The notes under the pieces: model-generated
What the model was told of the DNA's origin: nothing
Seen by the model: only the letters and a program-made list of their open reading frames with translations
The model's database searches: none
NCBI RefSeq assembly: GCF_965662505.1
Contig: NZ_CBFIHX010000070.1
Span: 1 to 19,059 of the forward strand
DNA: 19,059 bases
From: Pseudomaricurvus sp965662505
GTDB lineage: Bacteria; Pseudomonadota; Gammaproteobacteria; Pseudomonadales; Cellvibrionaceae
Reading direction: 5' to 3'
Part shown: positions 1 to 6,876 of the stretch, one piece after another
Position numbering within the stretch: position 1 is the stretch's first letter
Layout of the letters: each line of letters begins with the position of its first letter
Program-made: the position numbers and the translations under genes

Positions 1-1
1 T

Positions 2-856
2 ATTGTTGGAGGTGAGAACGTCACCGTCAGCGGCCAGACCCACGTCGAGACCGCCACCTCGGCAGAGTCCTTTGCGCACATGTTTGAGTTTCTCACCGGT
101 GAAGAACCCCGCACCACAGACATTCTAGCCAGCCGCCACTCTCGCATCACCATCGCCGGACGGGCCGTTCTGTTTCCCTTAAACGTGGGTGTGGATGGCT
201 CTGTAGTGGAAGTGTATGAAATTGATGGGGCCACAGGCCAGCGTCGGAGAAATCGTCCCAAAGCCCGCTTTGATATTGATGCAACGGGAGCCTGGGGACC
301 CTTCAGAGGTCATCGTGACCGTTTCTACGAATTCGTCATTGTCCGCCCAGGCCAAAGCCATCACGTCTACAAACAGCCCTTCTTGCGCGACGACCACTTC
401 GTCCGCTTGCTCACCTCACCCGTCGGTGGCGGTGTCGGCGCTAACATCGATGTAGCTCAGGGACAAAGCAACGTGATCATCTCCCGTGATCGTGAATTCT
501 GGGGAGAACAAGAGATGGGCAACGACCTGCTGGTGGTGAACGGCCAAAACGTCATCAACGCTGCCAACAGCGCATTCAGCAACCGCACCACCGCCATCTA
601 CCTGAATGACCAATACACCGACACCCAGAGCGATCTCTCACAACCCATCGCTTACCTACACTCCCTGCCCTTTATCACCGGCAACGACTTCTACATCCCC
701 GCCAGCGACGATGCCTCCGGCCGTATTCGGCTGACATTGATCGATCGCGGAGATAGTGGTGACATGCAGGAATTCAACGTTCCCAACTGGCCATCAACGA
801 CCGATCGGATTACGTTGTTGTTTAACGATTTTTCGCAGGGGGATAGTCGGCCTTAA
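2..856 (+). CDS. Secreted alpha/beta-hydrolase (lipase-like), C-terminal part, 5' end outside window
   Basis: The reading frame is open from the window edge to a TAA at 854-856, so the gene starts upstream; 284 residues are visible. An early His in the context G-Q-T-H-V-E-T-A-T-S (codon 41-43), followed by S-x-x-S-F-x-x-M-F-E-F-L-T-G, resembles the region around the catalytic His of bacterial lipases and esterases. The nucleophile Ser and acid residue would lie upstream, out of view. The remaining ~250 residues are rich in beta-prone stretches and Gly/Asp turns with no membrane segment, as expected for an extra C-terminal beta domain of an exported enzyme. A role in ester hydrolysis outside the cytoplasm is therefore inferred, not shown. 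The gene converges on tRNA-Ala and shares a terminator with it. Family assignment is moderate; another type of secreted hydrolase is possible. Confidence 0.55.
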   Translation: MVGGENVTVSGQTHVETATSAESFAHMFEFLTGEEPRTTDILASRHSRITIAGRAVLFPLNVGVDGSVVEVYEIDGATGQRRRNRPKARFDIDATGAWGPFRGHRDRFYEFVIVRPGQSHHVYKQPFLRDDHFVRLLTSPVGGGVGANIDVAQGQSNVIISRDREFWGEQEMGNDLLVVNGQNVINAANSAFSNRTTAIYLNDQYTDTQSDLSQPIAYLHSLPFITGNDFYIPASDDASGRIRLTLIDRGDSGDMQEFNVPNWPSTTDRITLLFNDFSQGDSRP

Positions 857-889
857 GGGCTAAAAACAGGAATTCATAAGCCCAAAACC

Positions 890-922
890 AAAAAAAGCCC
901 GCACATTGCTGTGCGGGCTTTT
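890..922. terminator. Bidirectional intrinsic terminator
   Basis: A perfect 8-bp stem (897-904 paired with 911-918, 6-base loop) is flanked by seven A residues on the left (890-896) and four T residues on the right (919-922). Read on the plus strand it terminates the lipase-like gene; read on the minus strand, where a run of seven T follows the stem, it terminates the tRNA-Ala transcript. The two genes converge here. Confidence 0.9.
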
Positions 923-927
923 AAATT

Positions 928-1003
928 TGGTGGAGCCTAGCGGGATCGAACCGCTGACCTCAACACTGCCAGTGTTGCGCTCTCCCAGCTGAGCTAAGGC
1001 CCC
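928..1003 (-). tRNA. tRNA-Ala (anticodon GGC)
   Basis: The 76-nt reverse complement folds as a full cloverleaf. It has a 7-bp acceptor stem (GGGGCCT with AGGCTCC, one G-T pair), a D arm with AGCTCAGCTGGGAGAGC, a 5-bp anticodon stem CAACA/TGTTG around loop CTGGCAG (anticodon GGC, Ala), a short variable loop, a T arm with GGTTCGATCCC, and an encoded 3' CCA. The sequence is very close to the enterobacterial tRNA-Ala-GGC. It has its own promoter at 1055-1082 and the shared terminator downstream. Confidence 0.97.
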
Positions 1004-1054
1004 ATGTCTTGCTTTGACGCTGTTTCCAGCGGCTTTCCTTCGAAAGCGGAGCGC

Positions 1055-1082
1055 ATTCTATCACCCCGCCCTTGAGAGTCAA
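1055..1082 (-). promoter_or_regulatory. Sigma70-type promoter for tRNA-Ala
   Basis: On the minus strand TTGACT (plus 1077-1082) and TAGAAT (plus 1055-1060) are separated by 16 bp and followed by a GC-rich discriminator (GCGCTCCGC), a layout typical of stable-RNA promoters under stringent control. It begins just 12 bases beyond the methyltransferase stop codon and predicts a leader of roughly 45 nt before the tRNA. Confidence 0.75.
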
Positions 1083-1093
1083 CTGTTTATTTA

Positions 1094-1936
1094 TCAGTGG
1101 GTTAGGTTGATTCGTCTTTCAGCTAAGGAGGCAGCTTCACGAACTGACTGCTGCAAACCCGCTTGTCTCGGCATTTTGGCTGAATTGATCAGGCGCATGC
1201 AGCCTTTTTCACAGGTCACATCCTGCTTTTCAAGGTCGGGAAACTGATCCAGCCAGAGCTGCACCATTTTTTTCTCATCGGCACGCTGGTAGTCATCAAT
1301 CAATACCTCGCCGCCTTCTGCCAGCAGAGGCAGTAATTTAGGCCCGGCGGGGTATCTGGCCAACGGGTTTACGCCTGCGAAAGGCCCGTCAATGACCATT
1401 AACTCTACATCCTCCAACTGGCTAAGAGCTGAGGCGTCATACCATTGATAGCTAACCCCGTTGATTTCTGTGGGGTTGAGCGGCGCATGGATCACTGTGG
1501 CCCAATCTGAAACGTTGTGTTTATCCAACAAAGCTTGGGTTTGATCGCAGTAATATTTATCGGATTCTAGGCTGTATACGTGACCGGTCCCTAGCTGCTG
1601 CAAGGCTTTGGCGGCAATCAGTGTAGACATACCGCTGCTGCATTCAACGACAACGTTGGGAGCCTTCCGCTTGATAGTCTCGTGCACTACACCCAGGAAG
1701 TCTGGCGAGGCAGCGAAACCACGGGTATGGGGTAAGGCGAATTCAAAATCGAGATCTTTGTATAAACCGAGCAGCGCCTCAATCTGGCGAAATGATTCAC
1801 CGTTGATTTTAATGATGTGATCTTTGAGCTCATAAAGCATCGTGTGCATTCTATAGAGCTTTATCAGGCACCATGCGACTAACGCGACCAACACTAAACT
1901 CAGTGTCGCGAGCAGGGCCATTCCAATTACGTGCAT
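1094..1936 (-). CDS. Membrane-anchored class I SAM-dependent methyltransferase
   Basis: This 280-residue protein has a single N-terminal hydrophobic segment (about residues 4-27) followed by basic residues (K27, R29), so it is probably anchored with the catalytic part in the cytoplasm. After a short helical stretch (30-65) comes a Rossmann-type domain. The SAM-binding loop is the V-V-E-C-S-S-G-M-S-T-L motif near residues 95-106, followed by an acidic strand end (Y-S-L-E-S-D) and a second motif L-M-V-I-D-G-P near 179-186. This matches the Methyltransferase_24-like class found with glycan genes; the substrate is unknown. The ATG is preceded by AAGGAA at good spacing. It lies alone, between gltX and tRNA-Ala, and is not operonic with either. 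Confidence 0.75.
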   Translation of the reverse strand: MHVIGMALLATLSLVLVALVAWCLIKLYRMHTMLYELKDHIIKINGESFRQIEALLGLYKDLDFEFALPHTRGFAASPDFLGVVHETIKRKAPNVVVECSSGMSTLIAAKALQQLGTGHVYSLESDKYYCDQTQALLDKHNVSDWATVIHAPLNPTEINGVSYQWYDASALSQLEDVELMVIDGPFAGVNPLARYPAGPKLLPLLAEGGEVLIDDYQRADEKKMVQLWLDQFPDLEKQDVTCEKGCMRLINSAKMPRQAGLQQSVREAASLAERRINLTH

Positions 1937-2375
1937 ATGCTTATTTCCTTATAAATTGCGATGTCCATCTAGTGTTTTCTTACTGATTAGACTTCAGTGC
2001 ACAAGGAAAACCTGAATTCTTTTCATTGATGAACTCACTCATGTTTTTATTTTGTTGATGCTGGGAGCCACTTAATAAAACATTGATGACTAAGTATAGG
2101 AAGACAAATCGGTTCAACAAGCTACAAAACCAGCTCGATTTCACATCTTGTCACCAAAGAAAAGGAGCGACGTGACAGATCCAGAAAATGGAAGATTTTA
2201 AGATGATAACCAGCTGTAAACCTGAACACCTGTAGAAGTTACGACAGAGGAAAGGAACTTGGTCTGAAGGGATAGTACCCGAAAAGAATAGGGCCAGAAT
2301 GGCCTCTGAAACTCGCTAAGACTGAACACCGCTCAGCATTAAGCCAAACGGTGTGCTCAACCGATGCAACAATGA
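1937..2375. other. Gene-free 439-bp interval with potential RNA helices
   Basis: I find no credible gene here. The left half (to ~2110) is AT-rich and probably holds the methyltransferase promoter, though no convincing -35/-10 pair stands out. The right half (~2150-2360) is purine-rich on the plus strand and contains stacked complementary segments: 2259-2265 with 2319-2325, 2292-2296 with 2300-2304, and 2326-2331 with 2349-2354. None is followed by a T-run, so none looks like the gltX terminator. The region may hold an uncharacterised structured RNA or the remnant of a mobile intron; see findings. Confidence 0.5.
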
Positions 2376-3869
2376 CTAGGCAAAACCCAGCGCGTCGTAG
2401 GCCTTTTCCAGCTTCTTCATCTGCTTTTTACCCAGTTCGCCGACGCGAACGTTAAGGGCGTGGCGCAGGCGAGCGCGGCTCATATCAGGCCCCAGCAGTA
2501 CCATGGAGTCCATGACAGAGAAGGACGCCGTGGTGCCAGCAATGGCGATAAACAGCGGTGCCAGGAAGTCTTTGAGCTTGATATCCAGCTCGCCGGCGAG
2601 GGTTTTCAGAGTGTTGAAGATCTCGTCCCGATCCCAGATACGCAGGGCTTCCAGGCGCCAGAGGGCGAATTGCAGCACTTGCTTGAGCTGTTCTTCGTCC
2701 AGCTTGGATTCGTCGAAGCTGGCGGGTGTCAATGGCAGTTGACCGGAGGCCAGAAACGCCGCCAGTGGAGCGAAGTCGCTGAGGGTGTGCATGCGGGTCT
2801 GGGCATGTGGCAGCACTGCCATCAGGCTATCGCGGTTGAACATCCACTCTTGCAGGCGGTCGGCCAGCTGCTCTTGGGTCAGGTCTTCCCGAATCCACAG
2901 ACTGTTGAGCCAGGAGAGCTTTTCCACATCAAAGATGGGACCGCCCAGTGACACGCGCTGAACGTCGAAATTGTCCATCATCTGTTGCAGGGAGAACTTC
3001 TCGCTCTCGTCCGGCATGGACCAGCCCATGCGGCCGAGGTAGTTGATCAACGCTTCTGGCAGGTAGCCCATCTTCTTGTAATAGAGAATGGAGGTGGGAT
3101 TTTTGCGCTTGCTGAGTTTGGATTTGTCCGGGTTACGCAGCAGCGGCAAATGACACAGTTGCGGCATGTCCCATCCGAAGTATTCGTACAGCAGCTTGTG
3201 CTTGGGTGCGGAGTTGATCCACTCCTCGCCGCGCAGGACGTGGGTGATGCCCATCAGATGGTCATCCACCACATTGGCCAGGTGATAAGTCGGCATACCA
3301 TCGGACTTGAGCAGGATTTGAGCGTCTACCTGACCCCAATCCAGCTCGATGGTGCCGCGCAGCATGTCGTCTACCGGGCATGGGCCCTCGCCTTCCGGCA
3401 CGTTCATGCGGATCACATAAGGCATGTCGGCGGCTTTGCGCTTGGCTACTTCGTCGTCGGACAGCTTCAGCTCGCTGGGTTTGAGAGCTGCAAAACCACC
3501 GGCCTCACGGCGGGCAGCGCGCAGCTCGTCCAGCTCTTCGCCGGTACGGTAACAATGGAAAGCGTGGCCGCTTTCAACCAGCTGTTCGGCGTATTTGACG
3601 TAGATGTCTTTACGCTCGCTCTGGCGATAAGGGCCGAAGTCGCCCCCCTTGTCGGGGCCTTCGTCCCAGTCCAGTCCCAGCCAGCGCAGGCTGTCGAGGA
3701 TGGCCTGCTCGGATTCCGGCGTAGAGCGGGCCTGATCGGTATCTTCGATACGCAGAATGAATTGGCCACCGTGCTGGCGGGCAAAGCAGAGGTTAAACAG
3801 GGCAATGTAAGCGGTGCCTACGTGGGGATCGCCGGTGGGCGACGGGGCGATACGGGTACGAACGGTCAT
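2376..3869 (-). CDS. gltX: Glutamyl-tRNA synthetase
   Basis: This cytoplasmic class I aminoacyl-tRNA synthetase charges tRNA-Glu with glutamate. From the chosen ATG it has 497 residues, the usual length for Pseudomonas-type enzymes. The start reads TVRTRIAPSPTGDPHVG, with the HIGH-equivalent P-H-V-G, followed by R-I-E-D-T-D. The KMSKS-equivalent appears as S-K-L-S-K-R near residue 255. The Cys zinc motif of the E. coli enzyme is absent from the region around F-H-C-Y-R-T-G. The open frame extends upstream to a TTG at 3905, but that lies almost at the predicted transcription start, and the family begins at the ATG at 3869, so I use that start. The gene is transcribed alone or with the small gene upstream. 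Confidence 0.97.
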   Translation of the reverse strand: MTVRTRIAPSPTGDPHVGTAYIALFNLCFARQHGGQFILRIEDTDQARSTPESEQAILDSLRWLGLDWDEGPDKGGDFGPYRQSERKDIYVKYAEQLVESGHAFHCYRTGEELDELRAARREAGGFAALKPSELKLSDDEVAKRKAADMPYVIRMNVPEGEGPCPVDDMLRGTIELDWGQVDAQILLKSDGMPTYHLANVVDDHLMGITHVLRGEEWINSAPKHKLLYEYFGWDMPQLCHLPLLRNPDKSKLSKRKNPTSILYYKKMGYLPEALINYLGRMGWSMPDESEKFSLQQMMDNFDVQRVSLGGPIFDVEKLSWLNSLWIREDLTQEQLADRLQEWMFNRDSLMAVLPHAQTRMHTLSDFAPLAAFLASGQLPLTPASFDESKLDEEQLKQVLQFALWRLEALRIWDRDEIFNTLKTLAGELDIKLKDFLAPLFIAIAGTTASFSVMDSMVLLGPDMSRARLRHALNVRVGELGKKQMKKLEKAYDALGFA

Positions 3870-3913
3870 CGACGTTGAATTCTCACGGCTGTTTGAAAGG
3901 ATCAAAAGCCGTG

Positions 3914-3919
3914 ATTATA
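3914..3919 (-). promoter_or_regulatory. Candidate -10 element of the gltX promoter
   Basis: The minus strand reads a perfect TATAAT here, with TG three to four bases upstream, giving a leader of roughly 35-40 nt before the gltX ATG. No good -35 lies at 16-18 bp (CTGTCA is present but only 14 bp away), so this is a partial promoter call. Confidence 0.45.
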
Positions 3920-3995
3920 CGCACATCAGTCGGTGACAGATAGGCATTCTGGCGGCGCCTTACGCCTACATTTACTCCAGATTCAGTGTTCCAGA

Positions 3996-4277
3996 TCAGG
4001 CACCGTAGTACGAGGCCGGCCCCGCCACGGCCGCGGCATTCAGAGGGTCTTTGCGGTAAGAGTGCCACTCTTCATCCCGATAATGGGGATTCATCCAGCA
4101 GCGCGGCAGGCTCTCGCCAGAGAGAAAGGCCAGTTCGGATTTGCTGAAGCTTTCCGGCTCCTGCTGCTCTTCTCCCGCCAAACGGCAGCCGCGGATGTGA
4201 GTGATGTATGGATCCCAAAGCCCCTCGGGTGACATCAGTTCAACCATCGCTTCGGAGTCTTTCAGCATCATTAGCAT
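3996..4277 (-). CDS. Small conserved-looking protein of unknown function
   Basis: This is a 93-residue soluble protein with no signal peptide or membrane segment. The ATG at 4277 is preceded by GAGGTAT at suitable spacing; a second in-frame ATG at 4271 is an alternative. The sequence is acidic in the first half, with motifs W-D-P-Y-I-T-H-I-R-G-C-R-L and E-E-Q-Q-E-P-E-S-F, then L-P-R-C-W-M-N-P-H-Y-R-D-E-E-W. The two Cys, several Trp and His residues and the low-complexity-free composition argue that it is a real gene. I do not recognise the family. It lies 126 bp upstream of gltX in the same direction, which may mean co-transcription, although gltX seems to have its own -10 element. Confidence 0.65.
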   Translation of the reverse strand: MLMMLKDSEAMVELMSPEGLWDPYITHIRGCRLAGEEQQEPESFSKSELAFLSGESLPRCWMNPHYRDEEWHSYRKDPLNAAAVAGPASYYGA

Positions 4278-4589
4278 GGGATACCTCGCATTCGTTGTGG
4301 GTTGGGTACTATTTATACGTCAGTGGCAGTTGTGAAAAGTTCAGTGGCTCTTAAGAAAAGTATAGAAGCCTGAGTCAGCTTTGCTTGCTGTCTGTTAAAT
4401 ACACATCATAAAGCATCACTATAATGTTTCTATAATTCCATAGAACTTAACTATGCCTTCTATGCAGAGGATCAATTTACCTTTCAACCGAAGAACCCTT
4501 ACTCTGAATCCATTGAATCACAACGCGTTTTTAAACGAGTGTTCAATAGGTTCCATCAATGACATTTCATCTGAAAAAAGGAGTGATGC
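4278..4589. other. Divergent intergenic region between the small gene and dps
   Basis: This 312-bp region separates two divergently transcribed genes and must contain promoters for both. It holds the candidate OxyR site described separately, two TATAAT hexamers on the plus strand (4420-4425 and 4431-4436), and the dps ribosome binding site AAGGAG shortly before the ATG at 4590. No further gene is visible in it. Confidence 0.6.
4419..4454 (+). promoter_or_regulatory. Candidate OxyR operator upstream of dps
   Basis: The pattern CTAT-N7-CTAT-N6-ATAG-N7-CTAT lies here. OxyR sites are four quarter-sites ATAG-N7-CTAT-N7-ATAG-N7-CTAT. Three of the four quarter-sites match exactly, the N7 spacings are right, and the central gap is one base short. 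The site overlaps two TATAAT hexamers and is about 135 bp upstream of dps, a gene known to be OxyR-activated in E. coli. The regulator itself is not in the window. Confidence 0.45.
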
Positions 4590-5054
4590 ATGAAGATTGA
4601 TATTGGTATTAACGAACAGGACAGAATTCAGGTCGCTCAAGGTTTGAAGAACCTGCTGGCCGACTCTTACACGTTGTACCTGCAAACGCACAACTTTCAC
4701 TGGAATGTCACCGGCCCTCAGTTCCGGGAACTGCACCTGATGTTCGAGGAGCACTACACCGAGCTGGCAGTAGCCGTAGATGACATCGCCGAGCGCATAC
4801 GGACGCTGGGCGTGATTGCTCCCGGTACGTACAAGGCTTTCGCCAAGCTCAGCTCCATTGAAGAAGTGGAAGACATTCCCACAGCCACTGAGATGGTGAA
4901 AATTCTGACTCAGGGCCACGAGCAAGTGGTGAAAACCTGTCGTCAGGTTCTAAAGCAGGCTCAAGAAGCTGAGGATGAATCTTCTGCGGCGCTGGTGTCT
5001 GACAGAATGCGTATCCATGAGAAAACCGCCTGGATGCTGCGCGCGATCCTGTAA
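4590..5054 (+). CDS. dps: Dps-family DNA-binding / ferritin-like protein
   Basis: Dps proteins form a 12-subunit cage that oxidises Fe(II) with hydrogen peroxide and stores the iron, protecting DNA in stress. This 154-residue protein is one ferritin-like four-helix subunit. The inter-subunit ferroxidase residues are all present: H37 (in T-H-N-F-H-W-N-V-T-G), H49, D64 and E68. Their spacing of 12, 15 and 4 matches His51/His63/Asp78/Glu82 of E. coli Dps. The C-terminal helix ends R-I-H-E-K-T-A-W-M-L-R. The N-terminus is short and lacks the Lys-rich DNA-binding tail of E. coli Dps, so DNA binding is uncertain and a mainly ferritin-like role is possible. It is monocistronic, with an AAGGAG ribosome site, a candidate OxyR operator upstream and a terminator downstream. 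Confidence 0.95.
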   Translation: MKIDIGINEQDRIQVAQGLKNLLADSYTLYLQTHNFHWNVTGPQFRELHLMFEEHYTELAVAVDDIAERIRTLGVIAPGTYKAFAKLSSIEEVEDIPTATEMVKILTQGHEQVVKTCRQVLKQAQEAEDESSAALVSDRMRIHEKTAWMLRAIL

Positions 5055-5076
5055 AGGCCGCGCTTCCTCCCGATTA

Positions 5077-5101
5077 AGGGCCCTTTTCAGGGCTCTTTTT
5101 C
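5077..5101 (+). terminator. Intrinsic terminator of dps
   Basis: A 7-bp stem (5077-5083 with 5090-5096, one G-T pair, 6-base loop) is followed by a run of T. It starts 22 bp after the dps stop codon and separates dps from the acyl-CoA ligase gene. Confidence 0.85.
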
Positions 5102-5207
5102 TACATCCCTCCTCTATCCTTCTCTCTCCCAGCGGTTCTTGCTTCCAAGTTCATGCGCGCCACTGTAGGATTAAGCTTACTGTTATCCCAACCACAGGAA
5201 GTGAGTG

Positions 5208-6845
5208 ATGTCAGTCTTACTCCATCAGCTGATCCAACAGCAACAGCGTTCCAACCCCGACAGTATTGCCCTGCTACACGGTAACAATCAATGGACCTAC
5301 GATGAGCTCTACCGGCTGATCGAACAGGCTGCCACAGGGTTTGTCGCCGCGGGTTTACGTCCCGGTCAGCGCATCGCGATTTATCTGCCGAAACAAATTG
5401 AAGCAGTGGTCAGCTTTTTTGCGGCCTCGGCCTGCGGTGCGGTATTTGTGCCGATGAATCCTCTGCTGAAGCCTGCGCAAATCACTCACATCATGAACGA
5501 TTGTCAGGCTCAATTACTGATCACCAGCGCGGAGCGTTGGCAACAGCTAGAGGAAGCCGTCAGCGATTGTGAGAGTCTGAAAACGACCTTCCTGACCAGC
5601 CCACAGAAAGAGCCAGGCAACTCAGATACGACTATCGATGTACTTCCGTGGAGTACCCTGTTTGAGCCTGGATCGAATCCCTCTGTGCTCATGCAACAGT
5701 CATTAGTACAACAGTCACTAGCAGAACAGTCACTAGTAGAACACGGGCTGGATTCTGACCTTGCTTCCATTCTTTACACCTCCGGCAGTACCGGACAACC
5801 CAAGGGCGTGGTGCTGACCCATCGCAATATGATGGCCGGTGCAGAGAGCGTGGCCACCTATCTGAACAACACCTCGCAGGATCGCCTGCTAGCCGTTCTG
5901 CCTTTCAGCTTTGATTACGGTTTGAGTCAGATGACCACCGCGTTTCGAGTGGGTGCGTCGGTGGCGCTGATGGATTATCTATTGCCACGGGATGTGCTAA
6001 AGGCCTTGAGCCGCTACGAGATTACCGGTCTGGCTGCGGTTCCACCGCTGTGGAATCAACTGGCTGCCTTGGAGTGGCCAGAGGATGTGCGCCAAAGATT
6101 GCGCTACATCACTAACAGCGGCGGCGCCATGCCGCAATCCACCACGGAAAAACTACAAAAAGCCTTACCCAACACTGATATTTTCCTGATGTACGGTTTG
6201 ACTGAGGCTTTTCGCTCTACCTATTTACCGCCCGCTCAAGTCTCGACTCGCCCCACATCGATGGGCAAAGCCATTCCCAATGCCGAAATTCTGGTGGTGC
6301 GTGACGATGGCAGTCTGTGTGACGCCAACGAGGTGGGTGAACTGGTACACCGGGGACCCTTAGTGTCTCAGGGGTATTGGAACGATCCGGCCAAAACCGC
6401 CGAACGCTTTAAACCCGCGCCTGGGCAACTTACCGAGTTGCCTCTGACGGAGATCGCGGTCTGGTCAGGCGATCAGGTGTATCGAGACGATGAAGGTTTT
6501 CTGTATTTTGTCAGCCGTAAAGACGAGATGATCAAAACGTCCGGCTACCGGGTCAGCCCCACTGAGGTAGAGGAAGTGCTGTACCAATCGCCACTGATTC
6601 GTGAAACCGCCGCCATTGGCGTCCCCCACCCGTCACTGGGCCAGGCAATTGTTCTGGTTGCCTGCAGTAAAGAGGGTGAAGAAGATAACAGGGACGCTGT
6701 GTTGCAGTACTGTCGCCAACAGCTGCCGAATTTTATGATTCCTCAGGAAGTGATTTTCAAAGCCTCACTGCCCCGCAACCCGAACGGTAAGATTGATCGC
6801 AAACAGCTCTCTCAAGAGTTTAACGATCTGTTCAACCGACTCTGA
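5208..6845 (+). CDS. AMP-forming acyl-CoA ligase, exosortase A system-associated type
   Basis: This adenylate-forming enzyme (ANL superfamily, 545 residues) activates a carboxylic acid as acyl-AMP and passes it to CoA or a carrier-protein thiol. The ATP-binding P-loop Y-T-S-G-S-T-G-Q-P-K-G lies near residues 189-199, the Y-G-L-T-E motif near 330, and the C-terminal catalytic Lys in N-P-N-G-K-I-D-R-K near 525-533. I start at the ATG at 5208, six bases after AGGAAG; a GTG at 5205 is too close. The pairing with the PLP decarboxylase and the nearby ACP and hydrolases matches the ligase described from exosortase A loci (TIGR03098-like). A three-unit 5-residue repeat lies at about residues 163-177, before the P-loop. 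The substrate, acyl or amino acid, is unknown. Confidence 0.88.
   Translation: MSVLLHQLIQQQQRSNPDSIALLHGNNQWTYDELYRLIEQAATGFVAAGLRPGQRIAIYLPKQIEAVVSFFAASACGAVFVPMNPLLKPAQITHIMNDCQAQLLITSAERWQQLEEAVSDCESLKTTFLTSPQKEPGNSDTTIDVLPWSTLFEPGSNPSVLMQQSLVQQSLAEQSLVEHGLDSDLASILYTSGSTGQPKGVVLTHRNMMAGAESVATYLNNTSQDRLLAVLPFSFDYGLSQMTTAFRVGASVALMDYLLPRDVLKALSRYEITGLAAVPPLWNQLAALEWPEDVRQRLRYITNSGGAMPQSTTEKLQKALPNTDIFLMYGLTEAFRSTYLPPAQVSTRPTSMGKAIPNAEILVVRDDGSLCDANEVGELVHRGPLVSQGYWNDPAKTAERFKPAPGQLTELPLTEIAVWSGDQVYRDDEGFLYFVSRKDEMIKTSGYRVSPTEVEEVLYQSPLIRETAAIGVPHPSLGQAIVLVACSKEGEEDNRDAVLQYCRQQLPNFMIPQEVIFKASLPRNPNGKIDRKQLSQEFNDLFNRL
5694..5738 (+). repeat. 15-bp tandem repeat (3 units) inside the ligase gene
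   Basis: Units at 5694-5708, 5709-5723 and 5724-5738 follow the pattern (C/G)AACAGTCAYTAGYA and encode Q-Q-S-L-V, Q-Q-S-L-A and E-Q-S-L-V. The unit length is a multiple of three, so copy-number change would keep the frame. It sits in a surface-type linker just before the ATP-binding P-loop. Confidence 0.85.
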
Positions 6846-6876
6846 GCCCACAACCCCAGCCTACGACAACCCGATT

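Noticed and set aside
1937..2375. Group II intron fragment as a firm call
   Set aside because: No reverse-transcriptase frame, no canonical 5' end GTGCG and no domain V hairpin is visible; kept only as an open possibility in the findings.
2985..3878. Long open frame (297 codons) on the strand opposite gltX
   Set aside because: It lies wholly within gltX, which is certain; its composition follows the antisense of gltX codons and it has no recognisable domain or ribosome site.
4518..4925. Open frame antisense to dps
   Set aside because: It mirrors dps codons and has no independent support; Dps with complete ferroxidase residues is on the other strand.
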